The notes beneath the pieces were generated by a model. The model was not told the DNA's origin, ran no database searches, and worked only from the letters and a program-made list of their open reading frames with translations. The translations under genes and the position numbers were made by a program. A stretch of 27,277 nucleotides of DNA from CBDCWA01 sp046048295. GTDB lineage: Bacteria; Pseudomonadota; Alphaproteobacteria; Rhizobiales; Hyphomicrobiaceae. The stretch lies in assembly GCA_046048295.1 (NCBI GenBank), contig JBJOGJ010000022.1, forward strand, positions 1 to 27,277, in the 5' to 3' direction. This document shows positions 1 to 8,758 of the stretch, piece by piece. Numbering within the stretch: the stretch's first letter is position 1; the number at the start of each line of letters is the position of its first letter.

Positions 1-7
1 TGATCGC

Positions 8-997
8 ATGTCCCGATTGCCGCTGACCATGGCCTGTGGCCCATACGACCGGATGGAAGCGCTGATCCAGGGACTAGTCCAGCCGGAGGCCATCGACCTC
101 AGATATATTCCGATCCAGTCGCCGCCCGAGATTTTCGCGCGGATGATCAAGACGAACTCTTTCGACATCGCCGAAATGTCGCTCGCCCACTACATGATCA
201 TGCGTACGCGCGGTGATTTTCCCTTCGTCGCGATCCCGGTTTTCCCGAGCCGCGTGTTCCGCCACGGCTTCATTTTCATCAACAAGAATGCCGGCATCGA
301 GGCGCCAAAGGACCTCGAAGGCAAGCGCGTCGGCGTGCAGGAATACAGGCAGACGGCAGGGGTGTGGGTGCGCGGCATCCTTCAACATGAGTATGGCGTC
401 GATCTCTCGACCATCAAGTGGGTCGAGGGCGGCGTCAACGAGGGGCGGCCAGCCGACGACGAAATGGATTTGCGCCCCGTGCAGGAGGTGCCGCTCGAAC
501 TCATTCCGCACCACCGGACGCTCAATGAAATGCTCGAGTCGGGCGAGATCGACGCCTACTTCGGTGCCAGGCGGCCGGCCGCACTCGACAACGGCAAGAA
601 CGTCGCACGCCTCTTCCCCGATTACCGCCAGCGCGAAGTCGAATACTACAAGCGCACCGGATTCCACCCAATCATGCACACGCTGGTGATCCGCGAGGAT
701 CTGTTCGAGCGCGAGCCCTGGGTGCCGGAAAGTCTCTACAAGGCGTGCGAGGAATCGAAGCGCTGGATGCTGAAGCAGATGCGATTTTCCGGTGCGCAGC
801 GGTTCATGTTCCCGTGGCTGCATGACATGATCGCGGAGATGGACGAACTGATGGGGGCAAACCCATGGCCCTACGGCATCGAGGACAACCGCAAGATCTT
901 GGGGGCGTTCAACGGCTACCTCGTCGAGCAGAACTTCCTCGAGAAGAATTTGCCCATCGACGAACTGTTCACGCCGATCATCAACTGGACCGAGTAG
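8..997 (+). CDS. 4,5-dihydroxyphthalate decarboxylase-family protein (paralogue 1)
   Basis: The 329-residue product resembles the family of 4,5-dihydroxyphthalate decarboxylase (Pht5), which has a periplasmic-binding-protein-like fold and is often annotated as an ABC substrate-binding protein. Supporting signs are the N-terminal LxxACxxYDR segment, the FPFVAIPVFPSRVFRH block near residues 72-87, the DLEGKRVGV segment near 103-111 and HPIMHTLVIRED near 222-233. There is no signal peptide, so a cytoplasmic enzyme is more likely than a transport protein. The start at 8 fits the family N-terminus, but only seven bases lie upstream, so a ribosome site cannot be judged. TGA at 1-3 may be the stop of an upstream gene. 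A close paralogue follows 35 bp downstream. Family is fairly sure; reaction and substrate are inferred. Confidence 0.85.
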   Translation: MSRLPLTMACGPYDRMEALIQGLVQPEAIDLRYIPIQSPPEIFARMIKTNSFDIAEMSLAHYMIMRTRGDFPFVAIPVFPSRVFRHGFIFINKNAGIEAPKDLEGKRVGVQEYRQTAGVWVRGILQHEYGVDLSTIKWVEGGVNEGRPADDEMDLRPVQEVPLELIPHHRTLNEMLESGEIDAYFGARRPAALDNGKNVARLFPDYRQREVEYYKRTGFHPIMHTLVIREDLFEREPWVPESLYKACEESKRWMLKQMRFSGAQRFMFPWLHDMIAEMDELMGANPWPYGIEDNRKILGAFNGYLVEQNFLEKNLPIDELFTPIINWTE

Positions 998-1032
998 AAG
1001 AAATCACCTGAACGAGCGAGGAATGCCCGCCC

Positions 1033-2061
1033 ATGTCGAAAGTAAGACTGAACCTCGCCTGCCTCGACTATGACCGTATCCGCCCGTTGATGGACGGCCG
1101 GGTCACAGTCGAGGGGATCGACCTCAATGTGCTGCCGATGCGCCCGCGAGAGACGTTCCCGCGCATGCTCGAGCGTCAGGAGTTCGAGGTCTCGGAGCTG
1201 TCGCTGGCATCCTACGTGACGCTGAAGGCGCGCGGCCAGTGCCCCTTCGTCGCGCTGCCGGTGCCGCTGTCCAAAATCTTTCGTCACTCCTGCATCTACA
1301 TTCGCGAAGGAGCCGGTATAAAGTCGCCCGAGGACCTGAAGGGCAAGCGCATCGGCACGACACAGTACGGATCGACGGCGGCAGTCTACATGAAAGGGCT
1401 GATGCAGGACGAGTACGGTGTCAGGGCCGAGGACGTGCACTGGTTCATGGGCGGCCTCGCCGCGCCGACTCAGCGACCGCTGGTGCCACTCAACCTTCCG
1501 GACAAGATCAAGATCGACTTCCTGCCGGACGACCAGACGCTGGAAGCGATGATGGAGCGCGGCGAACTCGATGCCTATTACTCGATCTACATCCCGCCGA
1601 GCTTCCTCTCTGGCAGTGGGCGCGTGAAGCGGCTGTTCCCGAACTTCAAGGAGGCGGAGAAGGCTTACTACAAGAAGACCGGCATCTTCCCGATCATGCA
1701 CACGGTGGTCGTCAGGGAGGATATCCACAAGCAATACCCGTGGGCGGCGCGCAACCTCTTCAACGCCTTCGTTGCAGCAAAGGACGAGGCCATCGGAGGG
1801 CTTTACGATACGGATGCCCTGCATATCTCTATGCCGTTCCTGCTCGACCATATCGAGGAATATTGGGACGTGTTCGGCACCGACTTCTGGGCTTACGGGC
1901 TCGAGGCGAACCGGCCGGCGCTGACGGCGATCGGGCAATGGGTCTATGACCAGGGACTGGCGCCGCGCGTCGTGACAGCGGAAGAAATCTTCGACCCTGC
2001 GCTGGATGGCTCGCACGACCTCGCGCCGATGTCGCGGCGCATACCTATTCCGCACGTATAG
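1033..2061 (+). CDS. 4,5-dihydroxyphthalate decarboxylase-family protein (paralogue 2)
   Basis: The 342-residue product is clearly homologous to the preceding gene: it shares the LACxDYDR start, CPFVALPVPLSKIFRH, DLKGKRIGTTQYG and FPIMHTVVVRED. It also lacks a signal peptide and is probably a cytoplasmic decarboxylase or a ligand-binding relative. The residues between the shared blocks differ considerably, so the pair looks like an old duplication with separated specificities or two subunits. An AGGA lies about 11 bases before the ATG. The next gene starts 24 bp after the stop, so these three + strand genes probably form one transcript. Confidence 0.85.
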   Translation: MSKVRLNLACLDYDRIRPLMDGRVTVEGIDLNVLPMRPRETFPRMLERQEFEVSELSLASYVTLKARGQCPFVALPVPLSKIFRHSCIYIREGAGIKSPEDLKGKRIGTTQYGSTAAVYMKGLMQDEYGVRAEDVHWFMGGLAAPTQRPLVPLNLPDKIKIDFLPDDQTLEAMMERGELDAYYSIYIPPSFLSGSGRVKRLFPNFKEAEKAYYKKTGIFPIMHTVVVREDIHKQYPWAARNLFNAFVAAKDEAIGGLYDTDALHISMPFLLDHIEEYWDVFGTDFWAYGLEANRPALTAIGQWVYDQGLAPRVVTAEEIFDPALDGSHDLAPMSRRIPIPHV

Positions 2062-2085
2062 CGATTGGCACACGGGAGAAACGAT

Positions 2086-2814
2086 ATGGGCAGGACAATC
2101 GATTTCGCGATTGGTGACGTCAAGACCACGGCATACGTGGCTTCGCCCGAGGGAGCAGGACCTTTTCCAGGCGTCGTCGTAGCATTCCACAAGGAAGGCA
2201 TCGATGCATTCACGGAATGGGTGGTCGACGACCTGGCACGCAATGGCTACGCGGCGATCGCGCCGAACCACTATCACGTGCTTCCGTCGATGGAATACAT
2301 TGAGAAGCGTCGCGACTACCTTACCGACAAGCAGCTTTCGGCCGACGTCAAGGCAGCGGCCGACTGGCTGGTGAGCGATGGGAATACTGAGCCTGGTCGT
2401 CGCGCGATCCTGGGCCATTGCATGGGGGGACGGACGACTTGGCTCGGGCTCGTGAGCCTGCCCGGCGTGTTCAAGTGCGGCTGCCCGTTCTACGGCGGTG
2501 GCAGCTTCCAGGCGCTCGGTGAAGGACCGGCGCCAGTGGACCAGCTAGAGAACATTGCGGGCCCGGTGATGGGTTTCTTCGGCAACAACGACAAGAACCC
2601 GTCGCCCGCCGATGCCGACGAGATCAGCCGCCGGCTGACGGCATTCGGCAAGAGACACGTGTTCCATCGCTACGACGATACCCCGCACGCGTTCATGGAC
2701 TGGGCGAACAAGTCGTTCAATGCCGCTTCGTCCAAGGACGCCTGGCCAAAGGCGCTGCAGTTTCTCTCCGAGCAGATCGGCGGCGGCGCGGGGAAGTCGG
2801 TTTTTCCCTATTGA
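2086..2814 (+). CDS. Dienelactone hydrolase-family protein
   Basis: A 242-residue alpha/beta hydrolase of the dienelactone hydrolase family, which hydrolyses lactones or esters made after aromatic ring cleavage. The nucleophile is Cys112 in a GHCMGG elbow; Asp169 (GNND) and His201 (DTPHAF) complete a Cys-Asp-His triad. No signal peptide is present, so it is cytoplasmic. I chose ATG 2086 because GGGAG stands seven bases upstream; a TTG at 2065 in the same frame has no comparable site. It follows the two decarboxylase-like genes and ends in a strong hairpin. The substrate is unknown. Confidence 0.88.
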   Translation: MGRTIDFAIGDVKTTAYVASPEGAGPFPGVVVAFHKEGIDAFTEWVVDDLARNGYAAIAPNHYHVLPSMEYIEKRRDYLTDKQLSADVKAAADWLVSDGNTEPGRRAILGHCMGGRTTWLGLVSLPGVFKCGCPFYGGGSFQALGEGPAPVDQLENIAGPVMGFFGNNDKNPSPADADEISRRLTAFGKRHVFHRYDDTPHAFMDWANKSFNAASSKDAWPKALQFLSEQIGGGAGKSVFPY

Positions 2815-2852
2815 TCCGAAGGCTACAGGCACGAATTCGGCAGCCATGGCAC

Positions 2853-2886
2853 AAAAACGGGCGGCCACGAAGAGCCGCCCGTTTTT
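2853..2886. terminator. Bidirectional intrinsic terminator
   Basis: A perfect 13-bp inverted repeat (2853-2865 with 2874-2886) encloses an 8-base loop. The stem is GC-rich in the middle and ends in a run of A on the left and T on the right, so it can terminate transcription from both sides. It lies between the convergent dienelactone hydrolase and flavin monooxygenase genes. Confidence 0.9.
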
Positions 2887-2917
2887 GAAGTATGCTTCTG
2901 CATCTGTTGCGGCCTGC

Positions 2918-4093
2918 TCAGACGTCGAGCACATGCTGGCCATACTGGCCGGCGGCTGTGTGCCATACGAGCGAGTGGTGGGCTGAAGCAGCGTACACGT
3001 CGCGGAACTTGCGCTGCAGGTCGTTGGAGGTGTAGAGCGCGCGCCCGCCCGCGTCGTTGAAGAGGCGCTGCACGGCGTTGAACGCCATTTGGGCGGCGAA
3101 GCACGCGTCCCGCTTGCCCTGTACGGAATGGAGCTTTGTCTCCGGCTCTCCGCGCTCGACGCGCCGCATGCACTCGCGGATGGCGGTGATGTAGAGGAGC
3201 GATGCCGAGGCAATCTCCGCCGACGACTGGCCGAGGTTGATTTGGATGCCGGGCTGGACGGCGACCGAGTTGCCGCGCGACTTGCGGGTCGTGCACTGAT
3301 GCACGTATTCGGCGAGGAAGCCTTCAGCGACGCCGACGGCGGCAGCGGTATAGCTCACTGCGGAGACGCCGCCGCGGGGCATCTTGTAGACGGGCGCGGT
3401 GTAGAACAGCGTGCCCGGGGCCGTGCCCTCGTCATTCTGCTTCTTGTCGAGGATACGGTGGGTCGGCACGAAGACGTCCTTGACTTCGAAGCTCTTCGAG
3501 CCCGAGCCGACAAGGCCCATGACATGCCAGTCGTCGATGATGGTGACCTCTTTGGTCGGGATGACGACGAAGCAGCCCTGCTTCGAGCCGTCGTCGTGGA
3601 AAATGTTGCCGCCGCAGATCACCCAGTCGGCATGGTCGATGCCGGACGAAAAGCCATGCAGGCCGTTCCACACGATGCCGCCGTCGACCGGCTTGCCGAC
3701 ACCGACTGCCGCAACGGCGACGCAGATCTTGGCCCTGTCATTGACTCCCCAGACCTCGTCCTGGGCCTCGAGAGGGAAGGCGGCAAGCTTGGCCGGGTTG
3801 TCGGCCAGCACCATGTTGACCCAGGCCTGCGATCCGCAGCCACGGGCGAGCGTCTGGACGACCTCGCAAAGCACATCGTAGCCGAGCTCGAATCCGCCAT
3901 AGCGGGCAGGTTGGCAGACGCGCAGCAGGTCATTGTCGAGATAGTCCTGGATCGTCTCGGGCGGGCACATGCGGAGCTTCTCGGCCTGGTCGGCGCGCTC
4001 GCGGAGCTTGGGTACGAGCGCCTCGGCCCGTCGCAGGATCTCTTCCCTCGTCATTTTGCTGGCCGCAGCGGCCTTGTCGGTCTTGTCAAGCAT
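2918..4093 (-). CDS. Acyl-CoA dehydrogenase-fold flavin-dependent monooxygenase
   Basis: A 391-residue protein of the acyl-CoA dehydrogenase fold, in the branch of two-component flavin monooxygenases (HsaA, HpaB-C2, DszC type) that hydroxylate aromatic rings with reduced flavin from a partner reductase. Typical signs are the N-terminal helical part with ARYGGFELG, GCGSQAW near residues 87-93, NGLHGFSSG near 142-150, and GLVGSGSKSFEVKDVFVP in the middle domain, followed by an acyl-CoA_dh_2-like C-terminus. ATG 4093 has AGAGG ten bases upstream; a TTG at 4099 is too close to that site. No reductase lies beside it; the nearest is at 19707. True acyl-CoA dehydrogenase activity is less likely given the catabolic context. 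Confidence 0.85.
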   Translation of the reverse strand: MLDKTDKAAAASKMTREEILRRAEALVPKLRERADQAEKLRMCPPETIQDYLDNDLLRVCQPARYGGFELGYDVLCEVVQTLARGCGSQAWVNMVLADNPAKLAAFPLEAQDEVWGVNDRAKICVAVAAVGVGKPVDGGIVWNGLHGFSSGIDHADWVICGGNIFHDDGSKQGCFVVIPTKEVTIIDDWHVMGLVGSGSKSFEVKDVFVPTHRILDKKQNDEGTAPGTLFYTAPVYKMPRGGVSAVSYTAAAVGVAEGFLAEYVHQCTTRKSRGNSVAVQPGIQINLGQSSAEIASASLLYITAIRECMRRVERGEPETKLHSVQGKRDACFAAQMAFNAVQRLFNDAGGRALYTSNDLQRKFRDVYAASAHHSLVWHTAAGQYGQHVLDV

Positions 4094-4229
4094 GCGCAAT
4101 GTGCCTCTCGAGCTTCATCCCAATCCCTGTTCTGGCGACGATCTTACGCGAATTTGGCCGTAACGGACTAGCCTCCGCGCCACAATTGGCCGACTGCGAC
4201 CAAATAACCCCATGCTTCCGCCCGCGCGC

Positions 4230-5021
4230 CTAGTTCTTTGGCTGAATCTCGCCCTTGAACGCCAAATGCCCGCCATCGAGCAGCAGATCGGTACCCGTCA
4301 TGAACGACGCTTCGTCGGAGGCGAGGAAGGCAGCACCCTTGGCAATCTCGTCGGGCAAGCCGGTGCGGCCGAGCAGTTGGCCGGGCCCACGCACCTTGTT
4401 GGCGGCCTCGCGCGTGCCATAACGGCGGAGGATGCGCTGCGTGTCGATAGGCCCCGGCGATATGGTGTTTGCACGGATGTTTTCGGGGCCGAAGTCGATG
4501 GCCAGAACCTTGGTAAACTGGATGACGCCGGCCTTGCTGGTGCAATAGGGCGAGCGAAGTCCGATCCCGAGCTGGCCGTGCGTCGAGGCGATGTTGACGA
4601 TAGCGCCGCCGCCCGTCTTTCTCATGTGCGGGATCGCGTACTTGCACATCAGGAACATGCTGGTGAGGTTGATGCGAAGCGTGTTTTCCCATTGCTCGAG
4701 AGTGAGCGTCTCGACTGTGCCGTCCGGTGTCACCGTGGCCGCCGCGTTTACGAGCGTCGTGAGCCGGCCGAATTTCCCCACCGCTTCGTTGCCGGCCGCC
4801 TCGCATTCCTCCGGCTTGCCGACGTCGAGCTTGAAAGGATGGGCGGTCCCCCCGGCTTCCCTGATCTCGTTGGCGACCGTTTCGGCGCGCTCGGCGATGA
4901 CGTCGGTGACGAGCACGGATGCGCCTTCCCGGCCAAACCGGCGGCAAATGGCGCCGCCGATCTCGCCGCCACCTCCGGTAACGATTGCGACGCGGCCTTC
5001 AAGCATATTTCCCGTGGGCAT
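4230..5021 (-). CDS. Short-chain dehydrogenase/reductase (SDR) 1
   Basis: A 263-residue classical SDR. The nucleotide-binding motif TGGGGEIGG is at residues 15-23, the structural NAAA at 92-95, and the catalytic set Asn118, Ser146, Tyr159 and Lys163 is intact. The C-terminal SPGPIDT and FMTGTDLLLDGG segments are typical of the family. A strong AGGAGG precedes ATG 5021. It probably oxidises an alcohol, diol or hydroxy acid in the local catabolic pathway with NAD(P)+. It lies 31 bp downstream of the second SDR on the same strand, so the two are probably cotranscribed. Confidence 0.92.
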   Translation of the reverse strand: MPTGNMLEGRVAIVTGGGGEIGGAICRRFGREGASVLVTDVIAERAETVANEIREAGGTAHPFKLDVGKPEECEAAGNEAVGKFGRLTTLVNAAATVTPDGTVETLTLEQWENTLRINLTSMFLMCKYAIPHMRKTGGGAIVNIASTHGQLGIGLRSPYCTSKAGVIQFTKVLAIDFGPENIRANTISPGPIDTQRILRRYGTREAANKVRGPGQLLGRTGLPDEIAKGAAFLASDEASFMTGTDLLLDGGHLAFKGEIQPKN

Positions 5022-5052
5022 GAATTCCTCCTGGTAATAGATTTTCTGTTTG

Positions 5053-5844
5053 TCAGGGGATGAGCACCCGCCCGCCGTTCATGGCTACACCCTGCCCGGT
5101 CATATACGAGGCATCGGGGCTCGCGAGAAACGCGGCGAGGCCGGCCATGTCCTCGGGATAGCCGATGCGGCCAAGCGGAATGGTCTTTATGCCGCGCTCG
5201 ATAAGTTCATCCGGATCGGTGTTCTCGAGCGGCTGCGCAGTGTAGGAAACGCCCGGGATGATGGCATTGACGCGCACGTTGTGCCGGGCCCATTCGAGCG
5301 CCAGTGTCTTCGTAAGCGATAGTATTGCGGCCTTGGTGCAGGCGTAGTTGGCGCCCCCGGGTGTACCTTCGAGTGCACGGCCGGAGGCGATGTTGATGAT
5401 GACACCGCGTCTCGCAGCGATCATGGCAGGCGCGAACGCCTGCGCGAGGAACATCGGTGCGGTGATGTTGACCTTGAACGTCTTCTCCCAGACCTCGAGC
5501 GGCATTTCCAGTGCGGAGTGGCGCGGATAGATGCTGGCGTTGTTGATCAGCAGGTAGGGATTGCCCAGATCCTTCTTGGTGGCAGCAACGGCGGCTGCGA
5601 TCTGAGCCGGGTCGGACAGGTCGACTTTCATGAAATGCGCGGTGCCACCTTCGGCCTTCACCTGCTTCAGGGTCTCCTCACCGAGATCTTCCTTGTAGTC
5701 CCATATCGCGATTTTCGCGCCGCCTTTGGCAAAACGCTTCGAGAAGGCGCGCCCGAACCCGCCGCCGCCACCGGTCACGACGACCACATCTCCGGGTTTG
5801 ATTCCGTCGCGGATGACGTCCGAACCAGGCTGAGCACTAGTCAT
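5053..5844 (-). CDS. Short-chain dehydrogenase/reductase (SDR) 2
   Basis: A 263-residue classical SDR. It has TGGGGGFG at residues 24-31, with Phe in place of the usual Ile, NNAS at 101-104, and catalytic Asn126, Ser154, Tyr167 and Lys171. ATG 5844 is chosen because GGGAG lies seven to eight bases upstream; the frame stays open to 6024, but that extension runs into the divergent promoter region and the neighbouring gene and has no SDR character. First gene of a - strand unit with SDR 1, divergent from the isochorismatase-like gene. Cofactor and substrate are unknown. Confidence 0.92.
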   Translation of the reverse strand: MTSAQPGSDVIRDGIKPGDVVVVTGGGGGFGRAFSKRFAKGGAKIAIWDYKEDLGEETLKQVKAEGGTAHFMKVDLSDPAQIAAAVAATKKDLGNPYLLINNASIYPRHSALEMPLEVWEKTFKVNITAPMFLAQAFAPAMIAARRGVIINIASGRALEGTPGGANYACTKAAILSLTKTLALEWARHNVRVNAIIPGVSYTAQPLENTDPDELIERGIKTIPLGRIGYPEDMAGLAAFLASPDASYMTGQGVAMNGGRVLIP

Positions 5845-5972
5845 GGCGTTTTCTCCCAAAAGCTGAATTTGGTAAACCGGTGTTACGATGGCTGGCACGG
5901 ACGAGCATTGTCCGCTTTCCTTTTTCACTTTATGGAACCAGTACATGCTGCGACGCAAGACGGGAGAGAAAA
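5845..5972. promoter_or_regulatory. Divergent intergenic region, SDR 2 / isochorismatase-like gene
   Basis: 128 bp between two outward-pointing genes must hold at least the start signals of both. A small inverted repeat, GTAA-N7-TTAC, lies at 5872-5886 and could be an operator. I could not assign -35 and -10 boxes with confidence. The two ribosome sites are at its two ends. Confidence 0.5.
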
Positions 5973-6620
5973 ATGGCAAGGATTTCGCGCCTTGATCCGC
6001 AATTGAAGGCAGACCGAACGGCACTTGTCCTGTTCGACGCGCTCAATGTCTACCTGCATCCGAAAAGCCCCGAGAAGCAGAAGTTTCTCGACGAGCGCAA
6101 TATATTGCCGAACCTGCAGCGGCTCTTGGCCGGTGCGAGAAGTACCGGCATAACGACCTTCTACCCGTCCGGGGCACACGCGCCAGATGGCTCCGATACG
6201 GTGGCACGGCTGACCGACACCGACATGGAGCTTAATCCGATCACCGTGGAAAGCCAGAAGGTTGCCAAGGCACCTTTCAGCAAGGACTCCAAGGATGCGG
6301 AGGTGGCACCTGAATTGGCTCCCGCGCCAGGTGACGTCTTGGTGCCGAAACACCGCTGGAACTCCTTTCACCAGACCGACCTCGACCTGCACCTGCGCGT
6401 GCGAGGCATCGACACCATCGTCATCGCGGGTGGCTCGACAGATGTCGGGATTGCGTCCACAGTGTTCGGCGCACGTGATCTCGACTATGGCATCGTCGTC
6501 ATATCCGACTGCTGCTACTCGGCGCGCGGCAACAACAACGAATTTTTCCTCACGCGCGTGTTTCCGCGCATGGGGCGGGTGATGACCGTGGACCAGGCCG
6601 TAGCGCTGATGGTTCCCTGA
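5973..6620 (+). CDS. Isochorismatase-fold hydrolase lacking the nucleophilic cysteine
   Basis: A 215-residue protein of the isochorismatase-like (cysteine hydrolase) superfamily. The acidic residue Asp22 (FDALN) and Lys126 (PKHRWNSF) are in place. The position normally held by the catalytic Cys in GxxTxxCV is Gly159 (GGSTDVGIAST). A Gly there is also found in genuine isochorismatases (EntB, PhzD), which cleave a vinyl ether without a covalent intermediate, so the protein need not be inactive, but it should not be an ordinary amidohydrolase. ATG 5973 is preceded by GGGAGAG; an earlier in-frame start at 5880 would overlap the promoter region. The next gene follows after 14 bp. Confidence 0.85.
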   Translation: MARISRLDPQLKADRTALVLFDALNVYLHPKSPEKQKFLDERNILPNLQRLLAGARSTGITTFYPSGAHAPDGSDTVARLTDTDMELNPITVESQKVAKAPFSKDSKDAEVAPELAPAPGDVLVPKHRWNSFHQTDLDLHLRVRGIDTIVIAGGSTDVGIASTVFGARDLDYGIVVISDCCYSARGNNNEFFLTRVFPRMGRVMTVDQAVALMVP

Positions 6621-6634
6621 AGGAGGAGGTTGTG

Positions 6635-7450
6635 ATGGCGCAGGTCGCAGACGGCATTGAGCGCGAGGAATTCCTTTGTCCGGGCGGCATGCCGGCGTTC
6701 ATGGCGCGTCCGGCCGGCGAGGGTAAGCACCCGATCGTGATCCTCATGCACGAGCGTTACGGTCTCGTGCAGCATACCAAGGATCTGGCAGTGCGCTGTG
6801 CCAGGGACGGCTTCTTCACGGTCGCGCCGAATTTCTTTTTCAAACATCCTGACCTTGCCGCCCTTAACGCCGGCGATAGCCGGTATGACCTGCGCGATCC
6901 CGAATCCAACACGCTCCTGAAGTCGGTGCTGCAGATGTTGGCCGACGATCCACGGGCCGATTCGACGAGGGTCGCCGTGGCCGGCTACTGCCAGACCGGA
7001 CGGCATCCGCTGGTCTTTGCGGCGGAGGCTTCGATCTCGGCGGCGATCGTCTGGTATGGTGCGGCTTCCAAGCGCGAGTGGAGCGTGAACGAACTGCAGC
7101 CAAAGCCGCTGGAGGAGATCATTGCCAGGGTAGACTGCCCCGTATTCGGGTGCTTCGGCGAGGCGGATCACATCATCTCCCTCGACGACGTCGTCCGCTT
7201 CCGGAACTGCCTCGAGGCCAATCGCAAGAGCTATGAGATCCACATGCTGGCCGGCGCCCCGCACGGCTGGCTGAACGACACCATGCCTGGCCGCTACCGC
7301 AAGGCGCAGGCGGAAGCGGGCTGGGCGGCGCAACAGCGTTTTCTGACGAAAGTGCTCGGCGGCGGCTTCAAGTCCGACGAGGTGAGCTGGACGTTCAACT
7401 GCGAGACGGGCCGCAACTACGACTTCTCGAAAAACGTCCGCCTCGAGTAG
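6635..7450 (+). CDS. Dienelactone hydrolase-family protein 2
   Basis: A 271-residue dienelactone hydrolase-like protein with Cys119 (GYCQTG), Asp178 (GEADH) and His210 (GAPHGW) forming the expected triad. The nucleophile elbow has Thr where most family members have Gly. The product is about 30 residues longer than the first dienelactone hydrolase, with an aromatic-rich C-terminal tail, and the two are only distantly related. AGGAGGAGG lies just before ATG 6635. It is 14 bp after the isochorismatase-like gene and followed after 20 bp by an MFS transporter, so the three likely form an operon. Confidence 0.88.
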   Translation: MAQVADGIEREEFLCPGGMPAFMARPAGEGKHPIVILMHERYGLVQHTKDLAVRCARDGFFTVAPNFFFKHPDLAALNAGDSRYDLRDPESNTLLKSVLQMLADDPRADSTRVAVAGYCQTGRHPLVFAAEASISAAIVWYGAASKREWSVNELQPKPLEEIIARVDCPVFGCFGEADHIISLDDVVRFRNCLEANRKSYEIHMLAGAPHGWLNDTMPGRYRKAQAEAGWAAQQRFLTKVLGGGFKSDEVSWTFNCETGRNYDFSKNVRLE

Positions 7451-7470
7451 CCGGCACCGGAAATCGTGAA

Positions 7471-8688
7471 ATGGAGAAGGAGAGCACGGCCGCCCCAGGC
7501 GAAGCCCGCATGGGGTGGTCGCTGCTTGTACTTCTGCTGCTGCAGTCTGCAATGTTGCAGCTTGGCATGCAGCTCGCCCGGGTGAACACCACATACGCTG
7601 CCATTGAGATCAAACTTCCTGTGGTGTGGATCGGCGTCATCACGGCGAGCTACGCCTTGTTTCCAGCGATAGCGGCGATGCAGATCGGCCGCTTCTCCGA
7701 CCGGCGTGGCGACACCGTCGCGCTGATGGTGGGAACAGCGCTGAGCTTCATTGGATGTGCCGGCCTGTGGCTGCTACCGACTGCTATCTGGCCGTTGATC
7801 GTCTTCAACACGCTGCTCGGTCTCGGGCAGACGTTCTGCATGACCGGGCAGCAGAGCTTCTCGGGCCGCCGTGCTGGACCGGCGCAGAGAGACAGTGTTT
7901 TTGGTTACTATATGCTGTCCCTTTCCCTCGGCCAGGCGCTGGGTCCCATCGTGCTGAGCGTGCTTTCCAAGGGCGCAGATTTGCCCCCGGTGAAGGACGT
8001 GTTCTTTTTCACGGCCGTATTCTCGATTGTTTCCGTGGCGATATCGTTCATGCTCTATCGTCGCGCCGGCAGCGGTCGCAGCGAACACGCACATGAGCCC
8101 ATGCCGCTCGGCGAACTGGTCAAGGTGAAGGGCCTCGTCGCGATGGCGATGGCGAGTGCACTGGTGGTGACGGCCATGGACCTCACCATCGTCTACCTGC
8201 CCTTGATCGGCACTGAGCGGGGCATCGACGCAAGCATGATCGGCTACATGCTGACGATGCGTGGTTTCGGTTCCATACTGGCGCGTGCTTCGTATTCGAG
8301 CCTCGTGCGGGTTCTGGGGCGGATCCGGCTGATGTACCTCGTCATGCTGGGCGCAATGCTGGCCCTGCTCGTGGTGGCACTGCCCGTTCCGGTCTGGCTG
8401 CTGTTCCTCGCAGTCTCCTCGTCGGGCTTCTTTCTGGGAATTGCCATTACTGCAAGCCTGACGACACTGGTCGATATCGCGCCTGACGATGCACGTGGTG
8501 CAGCCCTTGCCATCCGTCAGACCTGCAACCGCCTCGGCCAGTTCTTTACGCCGATGGTCGTCAGCCTCGTTGCTGCATTGACCGGCGCCGGAGGGATATT
8601 CGTCGTCACGGCGCTGGCGGTTGGCATCTCTGGAGCGGTTGCCGAGAGGTCGTTGCGACAGCGCCGGGACCCGGCAAGGGCTGCGTGA
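7471..8688 (+). CDS. MFS transporter
   Basis: A 405-residue integral membrane protein with about 12 hydrophobic segments, beginning near residues 17-35 and ending near 380-397. The MFS loop 2-3 motif appears as GRFSDRRGD near residues 73-81. It probably imports the catabolic substrate or exports an intermediate by proton-coupled transport across the inner membrane. The start is uncertain: the upstream site is weak, and ATG 7510 is an alternative just before the first membrane segment. Its position directly after the dienelactone hydrolase suggests cotranscription. Confidence 0.9.
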   Translation: MEKESTAAPGEARMGWSLLVLLLLQSAMLQLGMQLARVNTTYAAIEIKLPVVWIGVITASYALFPAIAAMQIGRFSDRRGDTVALMVGTALSFIGCAGLWLLPTAIWPLIVFNTLLGLGQTFCMTGQQSFSGRRAGPAQRDSVFGYYMLSLSLGQALGPIVLSVLSKGADLPPVKDVFFFTAVFSIVSVAISFMLYRRAGSGRSEHAHEPMPLGELVKVKGLVAMAMASALVVTAMDLTIVYLPLIGTERGIDASMIGYMLTMRGFGSILARASYSSLVRVLGRIRLMYLVMLGAMLALLVVALPVPVWLLFLAVSSSGFFLGIAITASLTTLVDIAPDDARGAALAIRQTCNRLGQFFTPMVVSLVAALTGAGGIFVVTALAVGISGAVAERSLRQRRDPARAA

Positions 8689-8758
8689 GGCTTCTCGGAC
8701 AAACGGCGCTGACCTATAACTGCCTGCGAAGGAAACGCCTCAACAAAGGAAGCAGCAG

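Noticed and set aside
916..2418. 500-codon open frame on the - strand
   Set aside because: It lies antisense to two well-supported genes (second DHP-decarboxylase-like and dienelactone hydrolase); its translation has the Arg/Val/His-rich look of GC-rich shadow frames and no domain.
3089..4171. 360-codon open frame on the + strand
   Set aside because: Antisense to the flavin monooxygenase gene; the composition is typical of a shadow frame and it has no recognisable motif.
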